Source of the DNA: Magnetospirillum sulfuroxidans
GTDB taxonomy: Bacteria > Pseudomonadota > Alphaproteobacteria > Rhodospirillales > Magnetospirillaceae
Assembly: GCF_018224925.1 (NCBI RefSeq)
Contig: NZ_JAGTUF010000005.1
Coordinates: 124,001 to 188,000, forward strand
DNA length: 64,000 nt
Reading direction: 5' to 3'
The notes below the pieces were generated by a model, which was not told where the DNA came from, searched no databases, and saw nothing but the letters and a program-made list of their open reading frames with translations. This document shows positions 15,856 to 24,017 of the stretch, piece after piece; the first letter of the stretch is position 1; each line of letters begins with the position of its first letter. The translations under genes were made by a program, and so were the position numbers.

Positions 15856-17205
15856 TTGGCTTGGCCTTGCCGCCTGCTGATCTGCCTGATGGCCGCCTTG
15901 TTGTGGATGACGCCCCCGGCCAAGGCCGATGCCGACGTCACCGCCCTCTTGTCCACCACCTTGAACAACCACAGCTCGATCATGTTGCTGATCGAACCGG
16001 AAACCGGCGCCATCCTTGACGCCAATGACGCCGCCAGCCATTTTTACGGCTATTCCCTGCCACAGCTTCGCCTGATGCGCATCCAAGACATCAACACCTT
16101 GGGGCCGGACGAAGTCGGCGCGGAACGACGCCGCGCCAAGGCGGAAAAGCGAAATTACTTCATCTTCCCGCACCGTTTGGCCAGTGGCGAATTACGCACC
16201 GTCGAGGTTTATAGCGCCCCGTTGCACGATGGCGGCGGCCATACGCTGTTGTTGTCGATCATCCACGACATCACCGGCAAAACCGTCGCCGACAGCGAAC
16301 TCGCCGCCTATCGCACCCGCCTCGAGGAATTGCTGACCCGGCGCACCTCCGAGGCGCTCGAGGCGCAAAGCCGGCTGCGTTTTTGGATGACGTTGGGGTT
16401 GGCCCTGCAAACCGTCCTGATCGTCGCCCTGGTGATCGCGGTCATCCGCCGCCACGCCGCCGTCAAGGAAGTCGAACACGAAGCCCATACCCGGCGCCGG
16501 GCCGAGGAAAAACTGGCTGTCGCCAATGCCGATCTGCAACGCTTCGCCGAAATCGCCGCCCATCATTTGCAGGAACCAACGCGGCGATTGATGGTGTTTT
16601 CCCAGCGATTGGCAAAATTGCTGGGATCGCCCCCCAATGAAAACATCGCGTTTTCTTTGGCCACCATCGAGGAACAAGCCAGCTATCTGCACGCCCTGGT
16701 CCGCGATGTTCAGGTCTATCTGGCCGCCGCTTCGCCGCTGGGGCCGATGATCGCCAATGATCCCGCCCGCATCATCGACCAAATTCGCGCCGATCAACGG
16801 GCTCGCTTCAGCGAGCACGACACGGCCTTTCAGATTGATCCGCTGCCTCCGGTGTTGATCGACGCACCGCGCCTGCGCTACCTTTTGACCGCATTGCTGG
16901 ACAATTGTCTGCGCCATGCGAGACCGGCAACCCCCGTGCGCATTCATATCAGTGGCCAAATGCAAAACGGCCGGTCCATCCTGCGTATCGCTGATAATGG
17001 CCCTGGTATCCCGCTTGAATTCCGCACCCGCGTGCTTGAGGTGTTCGAGCATCTGCATAGCCAGGCCGATTCTCAGCCGGGCACCGGCTTGGGATTGGCC
17101 GTCGTCCGCCGTATCGTCGAAAGCTGCGACGGACATATCCTGATTGAGGATTCACCCGCTGGTGGTGTCCTTATTGTCATTGATTTACCTGGAGAAACCC
17201 TGTGA
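15856..17205 (+). CDS. PAS-domain membrane histidine kinase
   Basis: The 449-residue protein uses a TTG start (MAWPCRLLICLMAALLW), giving an N-terminal membrane/signal segment. Residues about 35-150 form a PAS domain (IEPETGAILDANDAASHFYGY, ending HDITG). A second TM segment follows (LALQTVLIVALVIAVI), then a short coiled coil and an HisKA-like box, FAEIAAHHLQEPTRR, where the phosphoacceptor His is kept but the usual Asp after it is His. The ATPase domain has N, G1 (DNGPGIP) and G2 (GTGLGLAVV) boxes. The stop overlaps the next receiver gene, so the pair form a two-component module. Confidence 0.85.
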   Translation: MAWPCRLLICLMAALLWMTPPAKADADVTALLSTTLNNHSSIMLLIEPETGAILDANDAASHFYGYSLPQLRLMRIQDINTLGPDEVGAERRRAKAEKRNYFIFPHRLASGELRTVEVYSAPLHDGGGHTLLLSIIHDITGKTVADSELAAYRTRLEELLTRRTSEALEAQSRLRFWMTLGLALQTVLIVALVIAVIRRHAAVKEVEHEAHTRRRAEEKLAVANADLQRFAEIAAHHLQEPTRRLMVFSQRLAKLLGSPPNENIAFSLATIEEQASYLHALVRDVQVYLAAASPLGPMIANDPARIIDQIRADQRARFSEHDTAFQIDPLPPVLIDAPRLRYLLTALLDNCLRHARPATPVRIHISGQMQNGRSILRIADNGPGIPLEFRTRVLEVFEHLHSQADSQPGTGLGLAVVRRIVESCDGHILIEDSPAGGVLIVIDLPGETL

Positions 17206-17648
17206 TCAGCCCGCTCGATAATCATTTCAATATCCTGCTGGTCGAGGATTCCCAGGTTGACGCCCACCTGACCCGTGCCGCCCTGGAAGAAAACCGCTTT
17301 GCCGTGTCCATGCATCACGTCACCGATGGCGTCGAAGCCTTGGCCTATCTGCGTCAGCAAGGCGAAACCTATCAGGACGGCCCCCGGCCCGACTTGATCT
17401 TGCTGGACCTGAACATGCCGCGCATGAACGGCCGCGAGTTTCTGACCGCCATGAAATCCGACCCCAACCTGTCGGATATCCCGGTGGTGATCCTGACGCC
17501 TTCGGACGTGGAACAAGACGTCGTCGCCTCGTACAAGCTGGGCGCCGCCGGCTATGTGACCAAGCCGGTCGATCTGGAACAATTCATCCACGCCATCAAT
17601 CAGCTGGGCAATTACTGGTTCAAGCTGGTGCGGGTCCCGCAGACCTGA
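17202..17648 (+). CDS. Rcp1-like single-domain response regulator
   Basis: The 148-residue protein is one receiver domain: VEDSQVD acidic pocket, phospho-Asp in LILLDLNMPRMNG, Thr in ILTPSD and Lys in TKPVD. The Rcp1-like extra loop (QQGETYQDGPRPDL) and C-terminal NYWFKLVRVP are typical of partners of phytochrome-type kinases. It has no output domain, so it acts by protein contact or in a relay. The GTG start overlaps the kinase stop by 4 bases. A closely similar receiver is encoded at 43607. Confidence 0.92.
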   Translation: MISPLDNHFNILLVEDSQVDAHLTRAALEENRFAVSMHHVTDGVEALAYLRQQGETYQDGPRPDLILLDLNMPRMNGREFLTAMKSDPNLSDIPVVILTPSDVEQDVVASYKLGAAGYVTKPVDLEQFIHAINQLGNYWFKLVRVPQT

Positions 17649-17914
17649 GCCTTGTCGCGACGGCGATTGGCCAGCTTGACCCCCAGCACCACCCCCGCCA
17701 AAACCAGGGTCAGGGCATTGGCGACGATGATCGGCCAAGCCGCCAACAGCAGCCCGTAAACCAGCCACAACGCGACGCCGGCGCAAAACATCAGCCACAT
17801 GGCGGTGGAAATATCGCGGGTCTGGCGGGTACGCAGGGTCTTGACCACCTGAGGGACGAACGCCAGTGTGGTCAAAGTGCCGGCAATGGAACCGATAACG
17901 TCAAGCGCGGACAT
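17612..17914 (-). CDS. SemiSWEET-type sugar transporter
   Basis: The 100-residue protein has three TM helices and the PQ-loop pattern (GTLTTLAFVPQVVKTLRTRQT, then STAMWLMFCAGVALWLVYG), as in SemiSWEET/MtN3 proteins, which work as dimers for facilitated sugar movement. Its tail overlaps the converging receiver gene by 37 bases, so the last residues (VCGTRTSLNQ) are encoded opposite that gene's C-terminus. Substrate is unknown. Confidence 0.85.
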   Translation of the reverse strand: MSALDVIGSIAGTLTTLAFVPQVVKTLRTRQTRDISTAMWLMFCAGVALWLVYGLLLAAWPIIVANALTLVLAGVVLGVKLANRRRDKAQVCGTRTSLNQ

Positions 17915-17952
17915 GATCGGCCGGTTCCTTATGTTTGATGGACAATAACCCC

Positions 17953-18312
17953 ATGAACGTCCTTGGTTCTATCACGGTTTTGCTGGTCTGCCAGCTTATC
18001 GGCGAGACCATCGCCAAAGTCTTCACCCTGCCCGTCCCCGGCCCGGTGATCGGCATGGTGCTGCTGTTTCTCGGCTTGGTCATCCGCCGCGGATTACCGA
18101 CGGATCTGGACAAAACCGCGACGTTCTTGCTGTCGCAGCTGTCGCTCCTGTTCATTCCCGCCGGGGTCGGCGTGGTCGTGCACGCGAAACTGATCGCGTC
18201 GGAATGGCTGCCCATCTCCGCCGCCCTGGTGCTGGGAACCGCCATCACCATCGCGGTCACCGGATTGACCATGACCGCCTTGCTGAAATTGCGGAAAGGG
18301 TCCCGCCAATGA
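17953..18312 (+). CDS. lrgA: CidA/LrgA family membrane protein
   Basis: The 119-residue protein has four hydrophobic helices and the family pattern VCQLIGETIAKVFTLPVPGPVIGM. LrgA/CidA proteins are small holin-like membrane proteins acting with LrgB, linked to murein hydrolase control and, more recently, to pyruvate or by-product transport. The start is ATG 17953; 18 bases more are open upstream. The stop overlaps the lrgB-like ATG by 4 bases, so they are coupled. Confidence 0.88.
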   Translation: MNVLGSITVLLVCQLIGETIAKVFTLPVPGPVIGMVLLFLGLVIRRGLPTDLDKTATFLLSQLSLLFIPAGVGVVVHAKLIASEWLPISAALVLGTAITIAVTGLTMTALLKLRKGSRQ

Positions 18313-19019
18313 ACGCGGTATGGCCACAACTTGCCGCCAATCCCCTGACGTGGTTGACGTTGACGCTGGTGGTCTATCAGGCCGCCCACTGGCTGTGGCG
18401 ACGGGGGCGGATGAACCCGTTGCTTAATCCGGTTCTGCTGTCCATCGCCACCATTTCCGCCATCCTGACCCTGACCGGCATCGACTACGCCCGCTATTTT
18501 TCCGGCGCGCATTTGCTTCATTTCCTGTTGGGGCCGGCAACGGTGGCGCTCGCCATCCCGCTTTACCGGCAATTGGGGCAATTGCTGCGCTCGGTCTGGG
18601 CATTGGCGGCGGGGCTTTTGGCGGGATCGGTGGCCGCCATCCTCGCCTCGTTGGCCTTGGGCTGGGGACTGGGCGCCTCGCGCCAGACCATCATGTCGCT
18701 GGCGCCGAAATCGGTGACCTCGCCCATCGCCATGGGCATCGCCGAACAAATCGGGGGCCTGCCGTCACTCACCGCCGTCCTGGTCATCCTGACCGGCATC
18801 GCCGGGGCCGTTGGCGGCGGTTGGCTGCTTGACCGTCTGCACGTTCACGACGACCGGGCGCGCGGCGTCGCCATGGGCACCGCCGCACACGGAATCGGCA
18901 CCGCGCGGGCCTTGCAGATGGGCGAAGTGACCGGCGCCTTTTCTGGTCTGGCCATGGGCTTGAACGGCATCGCCACGGCGTTGCTGACGCCGGTGCTGGT
19001 CAAATGGCTGATGGGGTGA
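18309..19019 (+). CDS. lrgB: LrgB family membrane protein
   Basis: The 236-residue polytopic protein carries the LrgB signature SLAPKSVTSPIAMGIAEQIGG and the C-terminal GTAAHGIGTARALQMGEVTGAFSGL block (split here by family alignment, not by a break). It starts at an ATGA overlap with lrgA. A longer upstream frame overlaps lrgA entirely and is rejected. Works with LrgA in the membrane. Confidence 0.92.
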   Translation: MNAVWPQLAANPLTWLTLTLVVYQAAHWLWRRGRMNPLLNPVLLSIATISAILTLTGIDYARYFSGAHLLHFLLGPATVALAIPLYRQLGQLLRSVWALAAGLLAGSVAAILASLALGWGLGASRQTIMSLAPKSVTSPIAMGIAEQIGGLPSLTAVLVILTGIAGAVGGGWLLDRLHVHDDRARGVAMGTAAHGIGTARALQMGEVTGAFSGLAMGLNGIATALLTPVLVKWLMG

Positions 19020-19619
19020 TCAGTTCGCCAGCAAGGTCTTGATCTTGCCCACGTTCCAGCCCGCCGCCGCCTCCAGCAGCGGATCGGTGTTATTGATGTT
19101 GTCGCCTTGGACTTCCAACACCACCCGGCCCCCGACCACCATGGTGATTTCACCGGTCCCGGTGGCGGCGTCGAAACGCAGCAAGGCGTCCTCGCCGCCG
19201 ACCTTGACCTTTTTGAGGTTGGGTTGAGCGGAATTACCGCTCAGCATGGCCTGAACCGAGGCGACTTCGGGGCTGTCCAGCAACAGGGAAACATTCAGCG
19301 AGGCGTCGCCGCGGGTGAAGGCCCGCGACACCGACAAACCTCCGCCGATTTCGCCCAGGCTTTCGGTTTCCACCGTCTCGGCCTTCCACTGGCCGCCCAG
19401 ATTGGGCAGAGTCTCGGCAAAAATCTTGCCCAGCCGGTCATGCAATTGGGTGAGCGCCGCCTCGATCTCGCGGGCGGCGCGGGCGATGTCGCCCTTTTGA
19501 TAGGCGGCACGGGCATTGTCCAGACGAGCCGGGACGTCATCGGCGGCGGCGGCGGAAACCAGCGGACAGACCAACACCAGCGCAAAGGCGGCGGCAAAAC
19601 GCAAACCAGACAGGCTCAT
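19020..19619 (-). CDS. Hypothetical secreted protein
   Basis: The 199-residue product has a signal peptide (MSLSGLRFAAAFALVLVCPLVSA). I use ATG 19619, preceded by GAGGG, over ATG 19628. The mature part starts with a helical stretch (YQKGDIARAAREIEAALTQL), followed by a beta-rich region (VKVGGEDALLRFDAATGTGEITMVVGGR). I do not recognise a named family. It ends right against the converging lrgB gene and diverges from the SpmAB-like gene at 19756. Confidence 0.65.
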   Translation of the reverse strand: MSLSGLRFAAAFALVLVCPLVSAAAADDVPARLDNARAAYQKGDIARAAREIEAALTQLHDRLGKIFAETLPNLGGQWKAETVETESLGEIGGGLSVSRAFTRGDASLNVSLLLDSPEVASVQAMLSGNSAQPNLKKVKVGGEDALLRFDAATGTGEITMVVGGRVVLEVQGDNINNTDPLLEAAAGWNVGKIKTLLAN

Positions 19620-19755
19620 CGCCCTCATCCCAAAGCATTATCGAGACCGTGACATTAGCAACGCCCCCCGATGGCGACAAGAGGCCCCGCGATCTGTTAG
19701 CTTGACCGCCGCCGCGATGACGGCGAAACGCCGACCGGCATGAAGGGAAAATTCG

Positions 19756-21024
19756 GTGAATCTGGTTTTCTTCCTGCTGATTGCGGCGGCAACCCTGGTC
19801 GCCGCCCTGGCCGAGTTGAACGGCGGCCATGACGCCATGGAAAACCTGTCCAATGCCGCGTTGAAAGCCGCCGAAGGGGCGGTGCCGCTGGCCTTGGGCC
19901 TGATCGGGGTGATGGCGCTGTTCTTGGGGCTGATGAAGGTGGCGGAAGAAGCTGGATTGGTGCGCGCCACCGCCCGGTTGCTGGCGCCGCTGATGCGACG
20001 ATTGTTTCCCCAGGTTCCCGCCGCTCATCCGGCCATGGGGGCGATGATCATGAACGTCGCCGCCAACCTGTTGGGCCTGGGCAACGCCGCGACCCCGTTC
20101 GGGATCCGCGCCATGGAGCATCTGGAACGGCTCAATCGCCACAAGGGCTTTGCCAGCGATGCCCAGGCGTTGTTTTTGGCGCTCAACACCGCCTCGGTCA
20201 CCATCTTGCCGACCAGCGTCATCGCCCTTCGCGCCGCCACCGGCTCGACCAACCCATCGGCGGTGATCGCCCCGACCCTGGCCGCCACCCTGATTTCAGC
20301 CGTGGTGGCGGTGCTTGCCGCCCGCCTGCTGGCGCCATTGTTTCCGCTCCCCGCGCCCGCCATCGACGCAAACGACGATACCGCCGCCAACGACAACGAC
20401 GAAGAAAGCGGCGAACCATTGCCGCCGCCGCCGCCCTGGGCGCCGTGGCTGGCCTTGGCTTTCCTGGTTGCGATCATCCCCGTGATGGCGTTTCAGGGGG
20501 CCGCCTTGGGGCACTGGATCGTGCCGGCCTTGCTGGTCGGCCTGTTGGGCTATGGCCTCATTCGTCAGGTACGGATCTATGAATGCTTCGTCGATGGCGC
20601 GCGCGAAGGCTTTAGCATCGCCGTGCGCATCATTCCCTATCTGGTGGCCATCTTGGTGGCCATCGCCATGCTGCGCCAGTCCGGCGCCTTGGATCTGATC
20701 CTGGGGCCGCTGGCCCGGTTCACCGCGCCATGGGGCATTCCCGCCGAAGCCTTGACCATGGCCGGCATGCGCTCCTTGTCAGGCTCGGGGTCGTTCGGCT
20801 TGCTGGCGTCTTATATGAACGATCCGGCCATCGGCCCCGATTCCCCCTCCGGCATCTTGCTCGGCACCATCTATGGTTCCAGCGAAACGACCTTTTACGT
20901 CATCGCCGTCTATTTCGGCGCCGTCGGCATTCGCCGCATGCGCCACGCCCTGGCCGCCGGCCTGATCGCCGATGTCGCCGGCTTGTTGGCGGCGGTCGCC
21001 GCCTGCGCGCTGTTGATCTCTTGA
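19756..21024 (+). CDS. SpmA-SpmB fused nucleoside-recognition membrane protein
   Basis: The 422-residue protein uses GTG 19756. Its first half matches SpmA (ALGLIGVMALFLGLMKVAEE, NLLGLGNAATPFGIRAMEHL) and its second half SpmB (SGALDLILGPLARF, RSLSGSGSFGLLASYM, GSSETTFYVIAVYFGAVGIRR); these are separate spore-maturation genes in Bacillus but fused in many proteobacteria. The 'Gate' domains suggest transport, substrate unknown. An acidic loop (DANDDTAANDNDEESGE) joins the halves. Confidence 0.88.
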   Translation: MNLVFFLLIAAATLVAALAELNGGHDAMENLSNAALKAAEGAVPLALGLIGVMALFLGLMKVAEEAGLVRATARLLAPLMRRLFPQVPAAHPAMGAMIMNVAANLLGLGNAATPFGIRAMEHLERLNRHKGFASDAQALFLALNTASVTILPTSVIALRAATGSTNPSAVIAPTLAATLISAVVAVLAARLLAPLFPLPAPAIDANDDTAANDNDEESGEPLPPPPPWAPWLALAFLVAIIPVMAFQGAALGHWIVPALLVGLLGYGLIRQVRIYECFVDGAREGFSIAVRIIPYLVAILVAIAMLRQSGALDLILGPLARFTAPWGIPAEALTMAGMRSLSGSGSFGLLASYMNDPAIGPDSPSGILLGTIYGSSETTFYVIAVYFGAVGIRRMRHALAAGLIADVAGLLAAVAACALLIS

Positions 21025-21054
21025 CGACGACACCGGAAAGATTTACCCAGACCC

Positions 21055-21660
21055 ATGCTTGACATCTTGACGTTTGATTCCCTGTCCTCGCTGCTGCAAG
21101 TCATCGCCATCGACGTGGCCTTGGCCGGCGACAACGCCATTGTCGTCGGCATGGCCGCCGCCGCCCTGCCGCTGAGCCAACGGCGCCGCGCCATCATCAT
21201 CGGCATTGCCGCCGCCGCGCTGTTGCGCATCGCATTCGCCATTTTCACGCTGGAATTGCTGAAAGTCGTCGGGCTTTTGCTGGCCGGCGGCCTGTTGCTG
21301 TTATGGGTATCGTGGAAGCTGTGGCGCGAAATCAAATGCCACGAAGCCGCGGGCGATGACGGCCCAACCTCTTGCGTCAAAGAAAAAAGCTTCACCGCCG
21401 CCGTTCTTCAGATCGTCGTCGCCGATGTCTCCATGTCGCTGGACAACGTGTTGGCCGTGGCTGGCGCCGCCCGTGAACACGAATCCATCCTGATCATCGG
21501 CCTGGCCTTGTCGGTGGCGCTGATGGGGGTGGCCGCCAATGCGGTCGCCGCCTTGCTTAAGCGCCATCACTGGATCGCCTATGTCGGATTGCTGATCATC
21601 TTGTACGTGGCCATGACCATGATCTGGGATGGCTCTCATCAGGTCATCGGCCTGATTTAA
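21055..21660 (+). CDS. TerC-family integral membrane protein
   Basis: The 201-residue protein has about seven TM helices and the TerC motifs LAGDNAIVVGM and DVSMSLDNVLAVAGAA, whose Asp/Asn residues are thought to bind metal. TerC relatives (Alx, YkoY, YceF) export manganese and help load exported metalloproteins. It follows the SpmAB-like gene by 30 bases, so co-transcription is likely. Confidence 0.9.
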   Translation: MLDILTFDSLSSLLQVIAIDVALAGDNAIVVGMAAAALPLSQRRRAIIIGIAAAALLRIAFAIFTLELLKVVGLLLAGGLLLLWVSWKLWREIKCHEAAGDDGPTSCVKEKSFTAAVLQIVVADVSMSLDNVLAVAGAAREHESILIIGLALSVALMGVAANAVAALLKRHHWIAYVGLLIILYVAMTMIWDGSHQVIGLI

Positions 21661-21681
21661 CCGCCCCCCTGTCGGCCGAGG

Positions 21682-22296
21682 TCACTGGCCCCGCGCCGCC
21701 GGCGTTGATGTCGGAACCAGCATGTGATCGCACCACATCATGACATAATCCCGCGCCGCTTGGCTGGCGCCGTCGCCATCGCCGGCCGCCACCGCGTCAC
21801 GCAACCGGGACAGGGCAAGTTTCCCGGCGGCGCCAAGGTCGGCCGCCCCGGCGCCGTGCAAGGGAAACCACAAGGTCTTGAGCAGGCCGCGCAGCACCGA
21901 ATTGCCGCACGACCGCCGCAACCATGGCAGCACGACATCATGGCTCGCGTCCATCCGGGCAAGAAATGCCCGTTGTTCGGGGTCAAGAACGCCAGCGGCG
22001 GTGCGGGCGCACGCCGCTTCCAGTTCCGCCAGAACCTGGAACAAGGAATGACCGACGCCATCGGCGACCACCACGCCACGATGGGGCCGATTTTCCACCA
22101 AACCCAATGCCGCCAATTGCCGCAGCGATTCGCGCAACGGCGTCCGCGACACCCCCAGGCGCTGCGATTGTTCCACTTCGTCCAACCGCCGACCGCCCGC
22201 AACGCCCCCGCACACTATTTCCGCGGCGAGTTGCAACCACACCCTTTCGGCCATGGTCGTCTTGGGATGAACGGGGCTCGGCGAGGCGGGGATCAT
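21682..22296 (-). CDS. GntR/FadR-family transcriptional regulator
   Basis: The 204-residue protein has an N-terminal winged helix (GRRLDEVEQSQRLGVSRTPLRESLRQLAALGL, quoted only as a region: residues about 36-70) with the family SRTPLRESLR recognition helix, and a short FCD-like C-terminal helical domain with possible metal-binding His. The start is ATG 22296; a TTG 12 bases upstream is less likely. It is divergent from the type I secretion genes, with a 27-bp inverted repeat in the gap, so it may control them and itself. Confidence 0.85.
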   Translation of the reverse strand: MIPASPSPVHPKTTMAERVWLQLAAEIVCGGVAGGRRLDEVEQSQRLGVSRTPLRESLRQLAALGLVENRPHRGVVVADGVGHSLFQVLAELEAACARTAAGVLDPEQRAFLARMDASHDVVLPWLRRSCGNSVLRGLLKTLWFPLHGAGAADLGAAGKLALSRLRDAVAAGDGDGASQAARDYVMMWCDHMLVPTSTPAARGQ

Positions 22297-22621
22297 CGTT
22301 GAAAGCAAACCTTAGACACCTTACGAATGGGGAATTTCTATCACCAGAGCACCCTCATGAGTAGTCGTTTTTTTAAAAACTCCACACATTAAGGGTTTAT
22401 TTCGTGAAATTGGTAATTGCAGATTGTATGCAATTACCCTGCCGCCTGTTCAATAATCTGAACGCACCCATCCTTTTCGTCCGATCATTCCGAACCTCCA
22501 TTGATGTTTTAAAGCGTGCAAAGCCATGTACATGGCCCCAAAAGGCAGTGTATAAGCGAGCGGAATAGTCAAGGCTGGACCGCGGGGGCGGGACGCGCAG
22601 GAAGTTTCGGGGGAACGGGCG
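22297..22621. other. 325-bp A+T-richer intergenic region between GntR and secretion genes
   Basis: No convincing gene is seen. The segment is noticeably richer in A+T than its flanks (TTTTTTTAAAA near 22370) and holds the inverted repeat at 22412-22438. It must contain the promoters of both divergent transcripts. Confidence 0.6.
22412..22438. promoter_or_regulatory. 27-bp inverted repeat, likely GntR operator
   Basis: GGTAATTGCA and TGCAATTACC form perfect 10-base arms around a 7-base centre (GATTGTA). The inner ATTGTATGCAAT resembles FadR-type GntR operators. It sits between the divergent GntR gene and the TolC-family gene. Confidence 0.55.
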
Positions 22622-23998
22622 TTGCAGGTTTCGCACTCGTCAATATTGGCCGTTGGATTAGGTTTGCTGTTGCTTGCTGGCACGACGTCTGCCGCCAGGG
22701 CTCAGTCCATGACGGATGAGTTGCAACTACTGCTCGATTCACATCCAATGATCAAGGCCAAGAACAACGTGGTCGCCGGCAGCGCCGAGGCCATCGCCGC
22801 CGCCCGCGCCGGCTATCTGCCCACGGTCAAGCTGACCGGCGACGCCGGCCCCGAATACGTCAACAGCCCAACCCGCCGCAACACCGAGGGCGAGGCCTTT
22901 TTCAAGGGCCGCGAAACCGTGGGGCTGGTGGTGACGCAGCGATTGTTCGATGGCTACGCCACCGATTCGGCGGTGGAATCGGCCAAATTGGCCGAAGCCT
23001 ATTACACCTCTGATTTGCGCAGCACCCGGCAAAGCACCTTGCTCTCGGGCATCCGCGCCTATTTGAACGTGTTGCGCTTTAATCGGCTGATCCAGTTGGC
23101 CCGCGAGAACGAGCGCAAGGTGCAAGACCAAATGCATCTGGAAGACGAACGGGTCATCAAGGGCTCGGGCGTTGCCGGCGACGTGCTGGCGGCCAAGCAG
23201 CGCTTGCAGATGGCCAAGGAAGCCCGCGTCGATTTCGAAGGGCAATATTCCATCTGGACCGCCACCTATCAGCAATTATACGGCCATGCCCCCACTGTCG
23301 GCGGCTTTTCCGACCCGCCGCTGCCGGCCTCGTTGCTGCCGGGTGAACTGACCGAAGCGGTGATCCAAGCCGAGCGCAATAATCCGATGGTTGAGATGTC
23401 GGGCAAGGGCGTCGCCTTGGCCGACGAACGCCGCCGCGGCGCCGAAGCCGGCTATTACCCCAATGTCGACTTGATCGGCCGCGCCAATTACGAAAACGAC
23501 AAAAACGCCACTTTGGGCGTGCGACGCGACTGGTCGCTGTTGCTGACGGCCACTTGGGAAATTTTTTCCGGCTTCAAGACTCAGGCACAGGTGGCCCAGG
23601 CCGGTTATCAGCAGGCCGCCGCCCGCGATGGACGCGATTATGCCGGCCGCGCCGCCTCGGAAATGGCCCGCATCGCCTGGCACACCCTCAGCAGCGCCCG
23701 CCAGCGGACCATCTTGCTGGAAAACGCCGCGATCATGGCGGAAGAGGTGTGGGATAACGCCCGCAGACGTCAAGAAGGCGGCAACGCCACCGTCCGCGAC
23801 GTTCTGGACGAAGAAATGCGCATCAACGATGCCCGCATCAAGCACGCCAATGCCTATTACGACATGATCCTGGCCGGCTATATGCTGCTATCGGCCATGG
23901 GCGAGCTGGAATTGGAGAATATTTCCCAGGTGGCGAACCATCCCGGCGCGGCTGACCAGCTGACCAGCCCGGCGACCCTCAGCGCCTTGCCTCGATGA
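22622..23998 (+). CDS. TolC-family outer-membrane channel of a type I secretion system
   Basis: The 458-residue protein starts at TTG 22622 behind GGGGAA and has a signal peptide (GLGLLLLAGTTSAARAQS). It has the two-fold repeat of long helices and strands of TolC proteins: TVKLTGDAGPEYVNSP in repeat one, YPNVDLIGRANYENDKN in repeat two, and the AYYDMILAGYMLLSAMGEL end. It would form the outer-membrane exit duct. The ABC transporter gene follows by 19 bases. Confidence 0.9.
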   Translation: MQVSHSSILAVGLGLLLLAGTTSAARAQSMTDELQLLLDSHPMIKAKNNVVAGSAEAIAAARAGYLPTVKLTGDAGPEYVNSPTRRNTEGEAFFKGRETVGLVVTQRLFDGYATDSAVESAKLAEAYYTSDLRSTRQSTLLSGIRAYLNVLRFNRLIQLARENERKVQDQMHLEDERVIKGSGVAGDVLAAKQRLQMAKEARVDFEGQYSIWTATYQQLYGHAPTVGGFSDPPLPASLLPGELTEAVIQAERNNPMVEMSGKGVALADERRRGAEAGYYPNVDLIGRANYENDKNATLGVRRDWSLLLTATWEIFSGFKTQAQVAQAGYQQAAARDGRDYAGRAASEMARIAWHTLSSARQRTILLENAAIMAEEVWDNARRRQEGGNATVRDVLDEEMRINDARIKHANAYYDMILAGYMLLSAMGELELENISQVANHPGAADQLTSPATLSALPR

Positions 23999-24017
23999 TC
24001 AAGGCCTGTTCAGGCCC

